In this document: one piece after another, positions 25,862 through 34,314 of the stretch
How positions within the stretch are numbered: position 1 is the first letter of the stretch
Layout of the letters: every line of letters starts with the position of its first letter
NCBI RefSeq assembly: GCF_028890115.1
Contig: NZ_JARCJD010000007.1
Coordinates: forward strand, 62,001-126,000
Reading direction: 5' to 3'
Source: Phaeobacter sp. QD34_24
GTDB lineage: Bacteria > Pseudomonadota > Alphaproteobacteria > Rhodobacterales > Rhodobacteraceae
DNA length: 64,000 nucleotides
Position numbers and translations under genes: made by a program
Notes under the pieces: generated by a model
What the model was told of the DNA's origin: nothing
What the model saw: only the letters and a program-made list of their open reading frames with translations
Database searches by the model: none

Positions 25862-26848
25862 TCACTCGACGGCGAGTGCCAGGTCGAGCAGCGCCTGCCC
25901 GTCCGCAACCTCATCCACGAATTTCTTGTAGGAGGTTTCCATCGCCAGCTTGCGCCAGGCCTCGAAATCATCCGCGCTCATCTGCGCGATTTCCACGCCC
26001 GCGTCGGCAAAGACCTTGGCCGAGGCCGCATCCTGCTTCTTGGCTTCTTCCAGGTAATAGGCTTCGGCCTTTTCGGCGGCGGCCCGCAGGGCGTTCTGCT
26101 GCGCTTCGCTCAGGCCCTCAAAGGTGGACTTGTTCATCAGCAGCGGCTGATACATGAACCACAGCGCCACATCGCCGGCCGGGGTGTAGCAGCTCACTTG
26201 CTCGTAGATCCGGTAGGAGACAAAGGACGAGGACGAGGTATTCGCGGCCTGCAGAACGCCGGTCTGCATGGCGTTGTAGATTTCAGACGACGCCATCGAG
26301 GCGATGGAGGCCCCGGCGCCTGCCAGCATCTGCTCGAACGACTTGCCGGCCGCGCGGGTCTGCAGGCCTTCGATGTCGGAGGGCTTGGTGATGCACTTGT
26401 CCTTGCCGGCAAAACCGCCCGCCAGGTAGCCATGCACCAGAACCATAACGTCGTCTTCGGCCATCTTGGCCTCAAGCGCGTCCATGAAGGGCGAATTGCT
26501 GAGCCGCGCGGCATGGTCATGGTTCTTCACCAGGCCGGGCATCAGTGTCAGGTTATAGGCGGGCTGCTGACCGCCGGCATAGCTGAGCGGCAGAACGGTC
26601 ATGTCCAGCTGGCCCCGGCTGAGCGGTTTGTACTGCTCGCGCGGCTTGAACAGGGATTTGGAACCGAAGATCTTGATCTCCAGATCCACTCCGGCGGCGG
26701 CGACCTCATCCGCGACGATCTGTGCGACCTTGTGGCGGATGTCCTTGTTCGACCACTGGTGCGACAGGCGCAGCTCGGTGGCATTGGCCAGAACGGCCGA
26801 CGACAGAAGCGCCGCGGTGGCGACCGCAGCTTTCAGCATGGTTTTCAT
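25862..26848 (-). CDS. matP: TRAP transporter substrate-binding protein (malonate)
   Basis: 328 residues, DctP family, with a Sec signal peptide (K-T-M-L-K-A-A-V-A-T-A-A-L-L-S-S-A-V-L-A-N-A before T-E-L-R-L-S-H-Q-W). It carries the typical G-L-Q-T-R-A-A-G-K-S-F-E and a ligand-binding arginine region. The ATG at 26848 follows a G-G-A-G-G-A run. The frame stays open upstream to 27607, but that part lies opposite the GntR gene and is not coding. It captures malonate in the periplasm for MatQM. Confidence 0.92.
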   Translation of the reverse strand: MKTMLKAAVATAALLSSAVLANATELRLSHQWSNKDIRHKVAQIVADEVAAAGVDLEIKIFGSKSLFKPREQYKPLSRGQLDMTVLPLSYAGGQQPAYNLTLMPGLVKNHDHAARLSNSPFMDALEAKMAEDDVMVLVHGYLAGGFAGKDKCITKPSDIEGLQTRAAGKSFEQMLAGAGASIASMASSEIYNAMQTGVLQAANTSSSSFVSYRIYEQVSCYTPAGDVALWFMYQPLLMNKSTFEGLSEAQQNALRAAAEKAEAYYLEEAKKQDAASAKVFADAGVEIAQMSADDFEAWRKLAMETSYKKFVDEVADGQALLDLALAVE

Positions 26849-26895
26849 TTTTTTCCTCCCAGAACTTCCGGCCTTTTGCTGGCCGGAGATGCCCA

Positions 26896-26940
26896 AACGT
26901 AAGCGGCATGTGTTTTTCAAGTCAATCTTTTTGTATACAA
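26896..26940. promoter_or_regulatory. Malonate operon promoter with GntR operator TTGTATACAA
   Basis: On the minus strand TTGACT (26920-26925), an 18-bp spacer and TACGTT (26896-26901) form a sigma70-type promoter for matPQMAB. A perfect 10-bp palindrome TTGTATACAA (26931-26940) lies 5 bp upstream of that -35 and also sits about 47 bp before the divergent gntR ATG. T-G-T-A-T-A-C-A fits the known FCD/GntR operator style. A 7-bp leader hairpin TCCGGCC/GGCCGGA occupies 26867-26887 before matP. Confidence 0.65.
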
Positions 26941-26986
26941 GAATGCAAATCTTGAATTTGCTCAGGCGGGGTGCTACTGCGAAAGA

Positions 26987-27643
26987 ATGGGACAGCGGCG
27001 TGCAGACACAATCGCGGAAGAGCTGGAAGAGCGGATCTTTGACGGGACGTTCTCGGATGGCGACCGTCTGGACGAGGTGCGGCTGGCGCAGCAATTCGGC
27101 GTCTCCAGAACGCCGCTGCGCGAGGCGTTTCAGCGGCTTGCCCTGTCTGGCCTTGTCGAACTGATCCCGCGCCGGGGCGCCTTTGTGCGTCAGCCCGGGC
27201 CGGTGGAACTGATGGAGATGTTCGAGGTCATGGCCGAACTGGAGGCCGTCTGCGGGCGCCTTGCGGGCAAGCGGATCTCGGATCGGGCCCTGGCCGAATT
27301 GAACGACGCCAATGCCAAATGCCAGGCTGCGCTCGCGGCGCAGGACAGCGATGCCTATTACGTGGAAAACGAACGCTTCCACCACATTCTTTACCGCGAA
27401 TCGGGCAACAGTTTCCTGCAGCAGGAAGCCTGCAAGCTGCACAAGCGGTTGAAACCTTTCCGCCGTCAACAGCTGCGCTTTCGCGGGCGCCTGGCGCAGT
27501 CCATGGCCGAGCATGAGGCCGTGGTGCAGGCCCTGACCCATGGCGACGGCGATGCGGCGGCAGCGGTTTTGCGCGAACATGTGGCGGTGCAGGGCGAGAA
27601 GTTCCACACCCTGATGGCCAGCCTCAAAAGCGCAGCGGAATAG
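26987..27643 (+). CDS. GntR family (FCD) transcriptional regulator of malonate genes
   Basis: 218 residues. N-terminal winged helix: L-D-E-V-R-L-A-Q-Q-F-G-V-S-R-T-P-L-R-E-A, then G-L-V-E-L-I-P-R-R-G-A-F-V. The C-terminal FCD ligand domain has the metal-type histidines in E-N-E-R-F-H-H-I-L-Y and M-A-E-H-E-A-V-V-Q-A-L. It is divergent from matP and next to the TTGTATACAA site. The equivalent regulator in S. meliloti is GtrA, but the symbol is left blank because orthology was not tested. Probable effector: malonate or malonyl-CoA. Confidence 0.88.
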   Translation: MGQRRADTIAEELEERIFDGTFSDGDRLDEVRLAQQFGVSRTPLREAFQRLALSGLVELIPRRGAFVRQPGPVELMEMFEVMAELEAVCGRLAGKRISDRALAELNDANAKCQAALAAQDSDAYYVENERFHHILYRESGNSFLQQEACKLHKRLKPFRRQQLRFRGRLAQSMAEHEAVVQALTHGDGDAAAAVLREHVAVQGEKFHTLMASLKSAAE

Positions 27644-27663
27644 TCCCGCCCCTAGCCCCGCTT

Positions 27664-28620
27664 CTAGTCACGGTGATGCAGGATGCGTCCGATGGTGTTC
27701 ATCAACAGCTGTGCGGCCAGGATCGAGGTGCAGCCCGTCGCGTCGTAATCCGGCGCCACTTCCACCAGATCAAGCCCGACGATATCGCCGTGCTGGGCCA
27801 GCGCATCTATGAACTCCAGAACCTCGTAATAGAGAAAACCGCCGTGGCTGGGCGTGCCGGTGCCCGGCGCGATTGAAGGGTCGAAGGCGTCGATGTCGAT
27901 GGTCAGGTAGTAGCGTTCCCCGCGCGGGATTCGGTTGATCAGCGCTTCGGTGCCCATCGCACGCACATGGCGGACCGACTGGATGTCCGACCCCATGGCG
28001 CGGGCGGCGTCATAACCATCCTTTGCGGTGGAAGAGACATTGCGGATGCCGATCTGGGTCAGCCCGGTGACATAGGGCTTTTCGGCAGCGCGGCGCATCG
28101 GGTTGCCATGGCCATAGCGCACCCCGTGGCGTTCATCCACGAAATCGAGATGCGCATCGATCTGCACCACATGGATCGGATCCTGATCGTCAAAGGCATT
28201 GATGCAGGGGATATTGACCGAGTGATCGCCGCCCAGGACCACCGGCAGGGCGCCGGCCTCTAGGATCTTGCGCACGCCGTATTCGATATTGGCGTGGCTT
28301 TGCAGCGTGTCGGTGTGGATGATGTCGGCGTCCCCCAGATCCACGATGCTGACCTTTTCGGGATCCAGATAGGTGACGTCATCCTCGAAATCATAGGCGC
28401 CCGCATGGCCGAAACTGAACAGGGTCGAGGCCTCGCGGATGGCGCGCGGCCCCATGCGCGCGCCGGACCGCCACTGGGCACCGAAATCGAAGGGCGCGCC
28501 AAGCACGGCGGCATCGGCATCGATGGCGTTCCAATCCTCCACGTAAGGATATTTGCCAAAGGTGCAGATGCCGACGAAGGGCAGGTTCAGCCGCCCGCTG
28601 TCATATCCGTGTTTGCTCAT
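27664..28620 (-). CDS. Agmatinase/guanidino-acid ureohydrolase
   Basis: 318 residues of the arginase/agmatinase family. The two-manganese site is visible in V-L-G-G-D-H-S-V, I-D-A-H-L-D-F and L-T-I-D-I-D-A-F-D-P-S-I-A-P-G-T-G-T-P. All metal-binding His/Asp positions are present. Substrate could be agmatine, guanidinobutyrate or guanidinopropionate; the length is close to GbuA/SpeB of Pseudomonas. The ATG at 28620 follows GGGGAG, and codons upstream to 28713 are rejected. It is a single gene between the malonate and homogentisate loci, same strand as the latter. Confidence 0.88.
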   Translation of the reverse strand: MSKHGYDSGRLNLPFVGICTFGKYPYVEDWNAIDADAAVLGAPFDFGAQWRSGARMGPRAIREASTLFSFGHAGAYDFEDDVTYLDPEKVSIVDLGDADIIHTDTLQSHANIEYGVRKILEAGALPVVLGGDHSVNIPCINAFDDQDPIHVVQIDAHLDFVDERHGVRYGHGNPMRRAAEKPYVTGLTQIGIRNVSSTAKDGYDAARAMGSDIQSVRHVRAMGTEALINRIPRGERYYLTIDIDAFDPSIAPGTGTPSHGGFLYYEVLEFIDALAQHGDIVGLDLVEVAPDYDATGCTSILAAQLLMNTIGRILHHRD

Positions 28621-28672
28621 GCCGCGCTCCCCATTGTCTTTGCAGCCAGTAAGGGGAAGCGGCGTGGCCCGG

Positions 28673-29314
28673 TCAAGCGCCGGGTTGCACCGCGTCCGGA
28701 TGGGCGGCGGCAAAGGCCGGATGTCGGGCGCAGGCGGCCTCGACCGCCAAGAGGCGCGGCATGTCCGAGATATCCGCCTCCCAGCGGCGCGCGTTGTAGA
28801 TCTGCGGCATCAGGCAGATATCGGCCAGACCGGGGGTGTCGCCGGTGCAATAGGGAGCTTGGTCGAACCCTGCCAGCAGGGCTTCGAACGCCTGCAGGCC
28901 GGGGCGGATGAAATGCTGCATCCAGGCCTTGGGCATATCCTCGCGCCCGCCGCTGATCTGCGTGGCGTGGCGGGCAACGGCCAGGTTGCAGACCGGGTGC
29001 AGATCGATTGCGATGGATTGCGCCAGTGCCTGCGCCTGCGCGCGCTTGGCGGGTTCTTTTGGGAGAAGGTTCAGATCGCGGGTCTGATCCAGATAATCAA
29101 GGATCGCCAAGGATTGCGTCAGCCGCAGCCCGTCGATCTCCAGCACCGGCACGAAACCCTGCGGGTTGCGCGCCAGATGTTCAGGGCTGCGTTGCTCTCC
29201 CTTCACCAGATCGACGGGGATGGATTGATAGTCGATCCCTGCCAGGTTCAGCGCAATGCGCAGCCGGTAGCTGGCCGAAGAGCGCCAGTAATCAAAAAGA
29301 ACCACATCCGTCAT
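28673..29314 (-). CDS. maiA: Maleylacetoacetate isomerase (GST zeta class)
   Basis: 213 residues of the zeta-class glutathione transferase family. The N-terminal signature is S-S-A-S-Y-R (catalytic Ser region), followed by V-P-V-L-E and the SNAIL-like Q-S-L-A-I-L-D-Y-L. The C-terminal domain has Y-C-T-G-D-T-P-G-L-A-D-I-C-L. It isomerises maleylacetoacetate to fumarylacetoacetate with glutathione, between HmgA and FahA in homogentisate breakdown. The ATG at 29314 is preferred; longer frames to 29470 enter the upstream gene. It is the last gene of the cluster. Confidence 0.9.
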   Translation of the reverse strand: MTDVVLFDYWRSSASYRLRIALNLAGIDYQSIPVDLVKGEQRSPEHLARNPQGFVPVLEIDGLRLTQSLAILDYLDQTRDLNLLPKEPAKRAQAQALAQSIAIDLHPVCNLAVARHATQISGGREDMPKAWMQHFIRPGLQAFEALLAGFDQAPYCTGDTPGLADICLMPQIYNARRWEADISDMPRLLAVEAACARHPAFAAAHPDAVQPGA

Positions 29315-29382
29315 TTTGCCTCTCCCTATATGAAACCGCACCCGAACGGGCCGGATGCGGTCTGTCATTTTGTGCCCGAGGA

Positions 29383-29925
29383 TCAGGCCTTGTTCAATTC
29401 CTTGGCGTGCAGCCAGTCGGCGTGCTGGGGGGCCTTCTTGGTCTTGGACCATTCCTCCAGCATCTCCCATTTCACCGCGTCCAGCTTTTTCAGAAGCGCA
29501 TCTTCTTCCGGATCGGGGCAGGCCAGTTCCACCCGGTGCCCGTTGGGGTCGAAGAAATAGATCGAGTGGAAGATCGAGTGATCCGTCACACCCAGCACCT
29601 CAACCCCGTTGGCTTCAAGATGTTCCTTGAACTCGATCAGGGTCGCGCGGTCCTTCACCTTGAAGGCGATGTGCTGCACCCATTCCGGGGTGTTCAGATC
29701 GCGGCCCATCTCGGGCTTGGTGGGCAGCTCGAAGAAGGCCAGCACATTGCCGTCGCCTGCATCCATGAAGACATGCATGTAAGGATCGGGTTCATGGGTC
29801 GATGGCACGTGATCCTCGGCAATCGCCAGGACAAAGTCCATCTTCAGCATGGTGTTGTACCACTCCACCGTTTCTTTGGCGTCCTTGCAGCGGTAGGCGA
29901 CGTGGTGGATTTTCTCGATTTTCAC
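29383..29925 (-). CDS. VOC superfamily (glyoxalase/dioxygenase-like) protein
   Basis: 180 residues with two beta-alpha-beta-beta-beta modules. Metal ligands are predicted at His8 (K-I-H-H-V-A-Y), Glu66 (F-F-E-L-P), His85 (V-Q-H-I-A-F) and Glu133 (H-R-V-E-L), the complete VOC tetrad. It is about half the length of 4-hydroxyphenylpyruvate dioxygenase, so it is not that enzyme. It begins with GTG overlapping the DUF2783 stop (GTGA) and preceded by GGAGGAGAG. In this cluster it may be a ring-cleavage or lyase enzyme for a side substrate. Function is inferred only from neighbourhood. Confidence 0.8.
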   Translation of the reverse strand: MKIEKIHHVAYRCKDAKETVEWYNTMLKMDFVLAIAEDHVPSTHEPDPYMHVFMDAGDGNVLAFFELPTKPEMGRDLNTPEWVQHIAFKVKDRATLIEFKEHLEANGVEVLGVTDHSIFHSIYFFDPNGHRVELACPDPEEDALLKKLDAVKWEMLEEWSKTKKAPQHADWLHAKELNKA

Positions 29926-30134
29926 TTGCTCTCCTCCGAGGGCTGAAGCGCGGCTGCCGCCAGCGCCTGTTTCAGGATTGCGCGTTTCCCGATGTGATTG
30001 GACAGGACCAGAACCAGCCGCGCATTGAGCGCGTCGCTCTCGGTCTTGCTGAGGCCTTCGTGCACGGCCAGAAGATCGGCGTAGAAATCATCTGCGCCAT
30101 CGATGTTCGGGGTCAGGATCAGTTGGTCGGACAT
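29922..30134 (-). CDS. DUF2783 small protein
   Basis: A 70-residue helical protein with the segments L-T-P-N-I-D-G-A-D-D-F-Y-A-D-L-L and L-N-A-R-L-V-L-V-L-S-N-H-I-G, which I recognise as the DUF2783 type. No membrane or signal segment. It sits 5 bp after the flavin monooxygenase gene (AAGGAG ribosome site) and overlaps the VOC gene start. Constant pairing with this flavoprotein suggests a small accessory or chaperone subunit, but no function is known to me. Confidence 0.75.
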   Translation of the reverse strand: MSDQLILTPNIDGADDFYADLLAVHEGLSKTESDALNARLVLVLSNHIGKRAILKQALAAAALQPSEESK

Positions 30135-30139
30135 CGCTG

Positions 30140-31753
30140 TTACTCCTTGCCCACGGCGCGGCGGATGGCGGCGCGGAACTGGTTGTCGTCATAGGTAGAG
30201 CGGCGCGCGGCCACGTGCTGATCCGGGCGGATCAGGTAGACGCCGCTGTCATTGTCGCCGAGATACCGTTCCTTCAGCGCCAGGGTGCGGTCGTCCTTCA
30301 CGGACAGCGCCAGGCGGGTGACTTCGATACCGTCTTCCTCGATCACATCGGGGGCTTCGGCGTCGATGGTCAGAAGGGTGAACTTGTCCGCCAGTTTTGG
30401 CAGCAGGAATTCATCGCCAAGCGGCGCATCGGGGCAGGGGGAGCCGGGGCGGGTGCGCGCGGGCCCATCCTGCAGCGCGTCGGCTGAATTCAAGGTGGAG
30501 CCATCATAGGTGCAGGGCACCGACAGGCGGCCCGAGTTCACCAGGGGGCGGGCAAATTCGTGATGCTCGCTGAGGTCGAGAACCGCATCGCGCAGCACGC
30601 GGGACATTTCCGATTTCGGGGTGATGAAATCGGTGGAGCGGCTGGAATTCAGGATATTCTCATCGGCGCCGTGGATGCGCTCCTGATCGTAGCTGTCCAG
30701 CAGGCTTTCGGGCGCCTTGCCCTCCATCACCAGTTTCAGCTTCCAGCAGAGGTTGTCGGTGTCCTGCAGGCCCGAGTTCGCACCGCGCGCGCCAAAGGGA
30801 GAGACCTGATGCGCCGCGTCGCCGGCAAAGATCACCCGGCCATGGCGGAACTTCTCCATGCGGCGGCACTGGAAGGTGTAGATCGACACCCATTCCAGTT
30901 CGAACTTCACATCCTCGCCCAGCATTTCCTTCAGGCGCGGGATCACATTCTCGGGGCGCTTTTCGCGCTCCTTGTCGATGTCCCAGCCCAGCTGCAGGTC
31001 GATGCGCCAGACGCCATCGGGCTGCTTGTGCAGCAGCGCCGACTGCCCCTTGTTGAAGGGCGGGTCGAACCAGAACCAGCGTTCGGTGGGGAAGTCGGCA
31101 TCCATGATCACATCGGCGATCAGGAAGTTGTCCTCGAAGACGCGGCCGACGAAATCCAGCCCCAGCATGGTCCGGGTCGGGGAGCCTGCGCCATCACAGG
31201 CGATCAGCCAGTCGGCCTCGATGTTGTACGATCCTTCGGGCGTGTCGATTTCCAGCGTCACGTGATCGGGGTGGGTGCCGATGGCCGAGACCTTGTTGCG
31301 GCCGCGGATCTCTATCGGGGCGCCTTCGGCTTGCAGCTCCTTGACCCGGTTCACCAGGTATTCTTCAAAGTAGTACTGCTGCAGGTTGATGAAGGCGGGG
31401 CGCTGGTGGCCTTCTTCGGGCAGCAGGTTGAAATCATAGACCTGGCGGTCGTCAAAGAAGACCTTGCCGAGGTTCCACTGCACGCCCTTGTCGACCATCG
31501 GCTGGCCACAGCCAAGGCGATCAAGGATCTCCAGCGGGCGCTTGGCAAAGCAGATCGCGCGGGAGCCGAAGCTGACCTTGTCGTTGTCATCCAGGATCAC
31601 CGCCTCGATGCCCTGCTGGGCCAGGTCGATGGCGGCGGCAAGGCCGATGGGGCCTGCGCCAATGATCACCACCTTGCGCCGCACCGGCGCCGGGGCGTCC
31701 TGATCCGCATGGCGTTCATACGGGTACAGGGGCACTTCAAAGATCTTGTTCAT
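30140..31753 (-). CDS. FAD-dependent aromatic hydroxylase (MhpA/PheA-like monooxygenase)
   Basis: 537 residues of the PHBH-like flavoprotein monooxygenase family. Motifs: dinucleotide-binding G-A-G-P-I-G-L-A-A-A, the D-G motif L-I-A-C-D-G-A-G-S-P-T-R, and the FAD ribityl motif V-I-F-A-G-D-A-A-H-Q-V-S-P-F-G-A-R-G-A-N. A C-terminal thioredoxin-like domain follows, as in MhpA/phenol hydroxylases. The ATG at 31753 follows GGAGGAC. Inside a homogentisate cluster it probably hydroxylates a monohydroxylated aromatic acid (for example a hydroxyphenylacetate) to give homogentisate, using NAD(P)H and O2. The exact substrate is not shown by the sequence. Confidence 0.85.
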   Translation of the reverse strand: MNKIFEVPLYPYERHADQDAPAPVRRKVVIIGAGPIGLAAAIDLAQQGIEAVILDDNDKVSFGSRAICFAKRPLEILDRLGCGQPMVDKGVQWNLGKVFFDDRQVYDFNLLPEEGHQRPAFINLQQYYFEEYLVNRVKELQAEGAPIEIRGRNKVSAIGTHPDHVTLEIDTPEGSYNIEADWLIACDGAGSPTRTMLGLDFVGRVFEDNFLIADVIMDADFPTERWFWFDPPFNKGQSALLHKQPDGVWRIDLQLGWDIDKEREKRPENVIPRLKEMLGEDVKFELEWVSIYTFQCRRMEKFRHGRVIFAGDAAHQVSPFGARGANSGLQDTDNLCWKLKLVMEGKAPESLLDSYDQERIHGADENILNSSRSTDFITPKSEMSRVLRDAVLDLSEHHEFARPLVNSGRLSVPCTYDGSTLNSADALQDGPARTRPGSPCPDAPLGDEFLLPKLADKFTLLTIDAEAPDVIEEDGIEVTRLALSVKDDRTLALKERYLGDNDSGVYLIRPDQHVAARRSTYDDNQFRAAIRRAVGKE

Positions 31754-31798
31754 CTGGTGTCCTCCCAAATGGTGCCGTTTGGCACAGCTTCTCTGTTT

Positions 31799-31823
31799 CC
31801 CGGCCCTGTGTGATCAGGCCGGG
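31799..31823. promoter_or_regulatory. Hairpin in the spacer before the FAD hydroxylase gene
   Basis: In the 206-bp gap between the hydroxylase and the metallo-beta-lactamase-fold gene, CCCGGCC and GGCCGGG face each other across an 11-nt loop (about 31799-31823). A second, longer hairpin with GAAACC-A-TCCC / GGGA-C-GGTTTC lies at 31925-31948, just after the stop of the MBL-fold gene. Neither has a U-tract on the minus strand. They may separate two transcripts or stabilise the upstream message. Confidence 0.4.
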
Positions 31824-31959
31824 AGGCTATGGTCATCGTTTCATGTCTTTTTGCGGGCCGGTACGATCTGGATCAAACCGGCCTACAGGTTGGATGGAAC
31901 CTGGGGCTCCGCCCGTTCGGCCCTGAAACCATCCCTTGGGACGGTTTCCAAGACGGGCC

Positions 31960-32910
31960 TCACCCCTGCAAAGCTTCCCACATTTCCAGATCGCGCTGGG
32001 CGGTCCAGATGCGGGGGGTGTCGATGCCGCGGGCCTCGTCATAGGCGCGGGCGACGTTGAAGGGCAGGCAGTGTTCGTAGATCGCGTAGTCCTTGAACTT
32101 GGGATCGCATTCCTCGCGTACCGCGTCCCAGGCTTCTTTCAGGGTGCCGTTGCGGGCAGCCACACGGGCGGCGGGGCGGTAGGTGCTTTCGACGAAGTCG
32201 CGGGTGTTCTCGATGGCGGCGTTGACCATCTCCTTGCCAACCAGCGCATCGCCCCGGCCCGGCGCGATGGCGTCCACGTCGAAGGATTTGATGGCGTCCA
32301 GCGTGTCACCCCAGTCGCTGAAGTGACCGTCGCCGCAGTAGCAGGCCGAGTGGTATTCCACGATGTCGCCGGTGAACATGACGTTCTGGTCCGGCACGTG
32401 GATCACGATGTCGCCCGCCGTATGAGCGCGGCCGAGGTGCATCAGATCAACGCGACGGTTGCCCAGGTAGATGGTCATATCTTCCGAGAAGGTGGTGGTC
32501 GGGTAGGTCAGGCCCGGAATGCTTTCGTGGCCTTCGAACAGGCGCGGGAAACGCTGGAACTCACTGTCCCAGTCTTCCTGGCCGCGTTCCACGACCATGG
32601 CGCGGGCGGCATCGCCCATGATGATCTGCTGCGCGCCAAAGGCCGAAGCGCCCAGTACCCGCACCGCGTGATAGTGGGTCAGCGCCACATGGGTGATCGG
32701 CTTGTCCGTGACCGAACGCACGCATTCGATCACCTTGTTGGCCAGACGCGGGGTCGCCTGCGCCTCGACGATCATCACGCTATCGTCGCCGATGATCACG
32801 CCCGAGTTCGGATCGCCCTCGGCGGTGAAGGCGTAAAGCCCTTCGCCCACCTCGGTGAAGCTGATTTTCTTTTCCGTCATGTCGCCTTGCGACGCGAATG
32901 CCTTTGCCAT
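31960..32910 (-). CDS. Metallo-beta-lactamase-fold protein with altered metal motif
   Basis: 316 residues with the MBL alpha-beta-beta-alpha fold pattern. The expected H-x-H-x-D-H site reads H79-Y-H-A-V-R84: the first two histidines are kept but the Asp and last His are Val and Arg. Later ligands are visible (H in L-G-R-A-H-T-A-G-D, D in M-F-T-G-D-I-V-E-Y-H). A C-terminal helical part follows (Y-R-P-A-A-R-V-A-A-R-N-G-T). It lies between fahA and the flavin hydroxylase on the same strand. Family members include hydrolases and lactonases, but with a single complete metal site at most its reaction is uncertain. Confidence 0.8.
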   Translation of the reverse strand: MAKAFASQGDMTEKKISFTEVGEGLYAFTAEGDPNSGVIIGDDSVMIVEAQATPRLANKVIECVRSVTDKPITHVALTHYHAVRVLGASAFGAQQIIMGDAARAMVVERGQEDWDSEFQRFPRLFEGHESIPGLTYPTTTFSEDMTIYLGNRRVDLMHLGRAHTAGDIVIHVPDQNVMFTGDIVEYHSACYCGDGHFSDWGDTLDAIKSFDVDAIAPGRGDALVGKEMVNAAIENTRDFVESTYRPAARVAARNGTLKEAWDAVREECDPKFKDYAIYEHCLPFNVARAYDEARGIDTPRIWTAQRDLEMWEALQG

Positions 32911-32988
32911 GTGTTCAGTCCTTTTGCGGTGGGCCGAAGACCGCGCGTTAGGGGCGGACTTCGGTGCCAGTGTTTCTTGAGGTTGCGC

Positions 32989-34245
32989 TTAGCGCTTGTA
33001 AGGGTCGTCCAGCGCGGGCAGCACCTTGCCCACACAGTCGCCAAAGCCGATCATGTAGCCGTCGCCCTTGGCCGCACCCTTCAGGGTCAGCGTGTCGCCA
33101 TCGACGATGAAGGAGCGCTCTTCGCCGGTCTCCAGCGTCAGCGGCTCCTTGCCGCCCCAGCTGAGTTCCAACAGCGAGCCGCGGCTTTCCTTGGTTTCAC
33201 CGGAAATGGTGCCGGAACCCAGGAGGTCACCGGAATTCATCGGACAGCCCGAGGTGCTGTGATGCGCCAGTTGCTGCGCGGCGGAGTAGTACATTTCCTT
33301 GTAGTTTGTGCGGGCAATGGTGCTGGCCGGTTTGCCTTCGGGCGCCATGGTGACCTCAAGGTCGATGTCATAAAGCATCGGCCCGCAGTCCTTGATGTGG
33401 TCCAAGAGCTCCACTTCGCGTTCCGGCGTGTCGCAGCGGAAGGGCTCCAGTGCTGCCTTGGTCACGATCCAGGGGCTGATGGTGGTGGCGGTCGCCTTGG
33501 CCTGAAACGGGCCAAGCGGCTGGTATTCCCAGGCCTGGATATCGCGCGCGGACCAGTCGTTGAGCAGCACGTAGCCAAAGATATTGGCGTCGGCCTCCGC
33601 CACGGTGATCGGGCCTTCGGAAGGGGTGCCGACGATGGCGCCCATTTCCAGCTCGATGTCGAAACGGGCGCAGGGCGCCCAGCGGGGGGCGTCGTCATTC
33701 GGACCCTTCAGCTGGCCCCAGGGACGGCGCACATCGGTGCCCGACACGACAACCGAGGAAGCGCGGCCATTGTAACCGATCGGAATGTGCAGCCAGTTCG
33801 GCGGCAGGGCGTTTTCCGGGCCGCGGAACATGGTGCCGACGTTCACGGCGTGGTTCTTGCCCGCGTAGAAGTCGGTGTATTCGCTGACCATCATCGGCAT
33901 GTGCAGCTCGGCGTCCTTCATCGGCACCAGGAGCGGCTCGACCTTGGCCTGTTCGGCAGCACCTTCGGACAGCAGTGCGATCAGCCGTTCACGCAGGGCG
34001 GCCCAGACGGCGGGGCCTTCCTCCATCAGGTCGTTCCAGAAGGGCACCTCGAACAGGGCGTAGTCGGTCAGATCGATGAGGCCCGCCTCTTCGGCGGCCT
34101 GCATGTCGAGGATCATGTCACCAATGGCGACGCCGCAGCGGGGGTCTTCCTCACCGACGGAGAAGACGCCATAGGGCAGGTTGTTCAGCGGAAAGGGCGT
34201 GTCGGCGGAATTGGCCGAGGCGACCCAGGATTTCAAAAGGGGCAT
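32989..34245 (-). CDS. fahA: Fumarylacetoacetase
   Basis: 418 residues of the FAH family with an N-terminal SH3-like domain and a C-terminal catalytic domain. Calcium/active-site stretches are S-E-Y-T-D-F-Y-A-G-K-N-H-A-V-N-V-G-T-M-F-R-G and F-D-I-E-L-E-M-G-A. L-L-N-D-W-S-A-R-D-I-Q-A-W-E-Y and N-S-G-D-L-L-G-S-G-T-I-S-G are also present. It hydrolyses fumarylacetoacetate to fumarate and acetoacetate, the last step of homogentisate breakdown. The ATG at 34245 follows GGGAGAC; a TTG at 34257 is less likely. It lies 69 bp after hmgA. Confidence 0.94.
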   Translation of the reverse strand: MPLLKSWVASANSADTPFPLNNLPYGVFSVGEEDPRCGVAIGDMILDMQAAEEAGLIDLTDYALFEVPFWNDLMEEGPAVWAALRERLIALLSEGAAEQAKVEPLLVPMKDAELHMPMMVSEYTDFYAGKNHAVNVGTMFRGPENALPPNWLHIPIGYNGRASSVVVSGTDVRRPWGQLKGPNDDAPRWAPCARFDIELEMGAIVGTPSEGPITVAEADANIFGYVLLNDWSARDIQAWEYQPLGPFQAKATATTISPWIVTKAALEPFRCDTPEREVELLDHIKDCGPMLYDIDLEVTMAPEGKPASTIARTNYKEMYYSAAQQLAHHSTSGCPMNSGDLLGSGTISGETKESRGSLLELSWGGKEPLTLETGEERSFIVDGDTLTLKGAAKGDGYMIGFGDCVGKVLPALDDPYKR

Positions 34246-34314
34246 GGTGTCTCCCAAGTGTTATGTGCGGGCGCCGGGATCACCCCGGCGCTGAAAACGG
34301 CTATGGCTACAGGC

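Noticed and set aside
25862-27607. 581-codon version of the TRAP binding protein
   Set aside because: The first 250 codons run through the divergent gntR gene and its promoter; the signal peptide and ribosome site at 26848 mark the true start.
29383-29925. VOC protein as 4-hydroxyphenylpyruvate dioxygenase
   Set aside because: It is only 180 residues, about half the HPPD length, and lacks the second HPPD domain and C-terminal helix.
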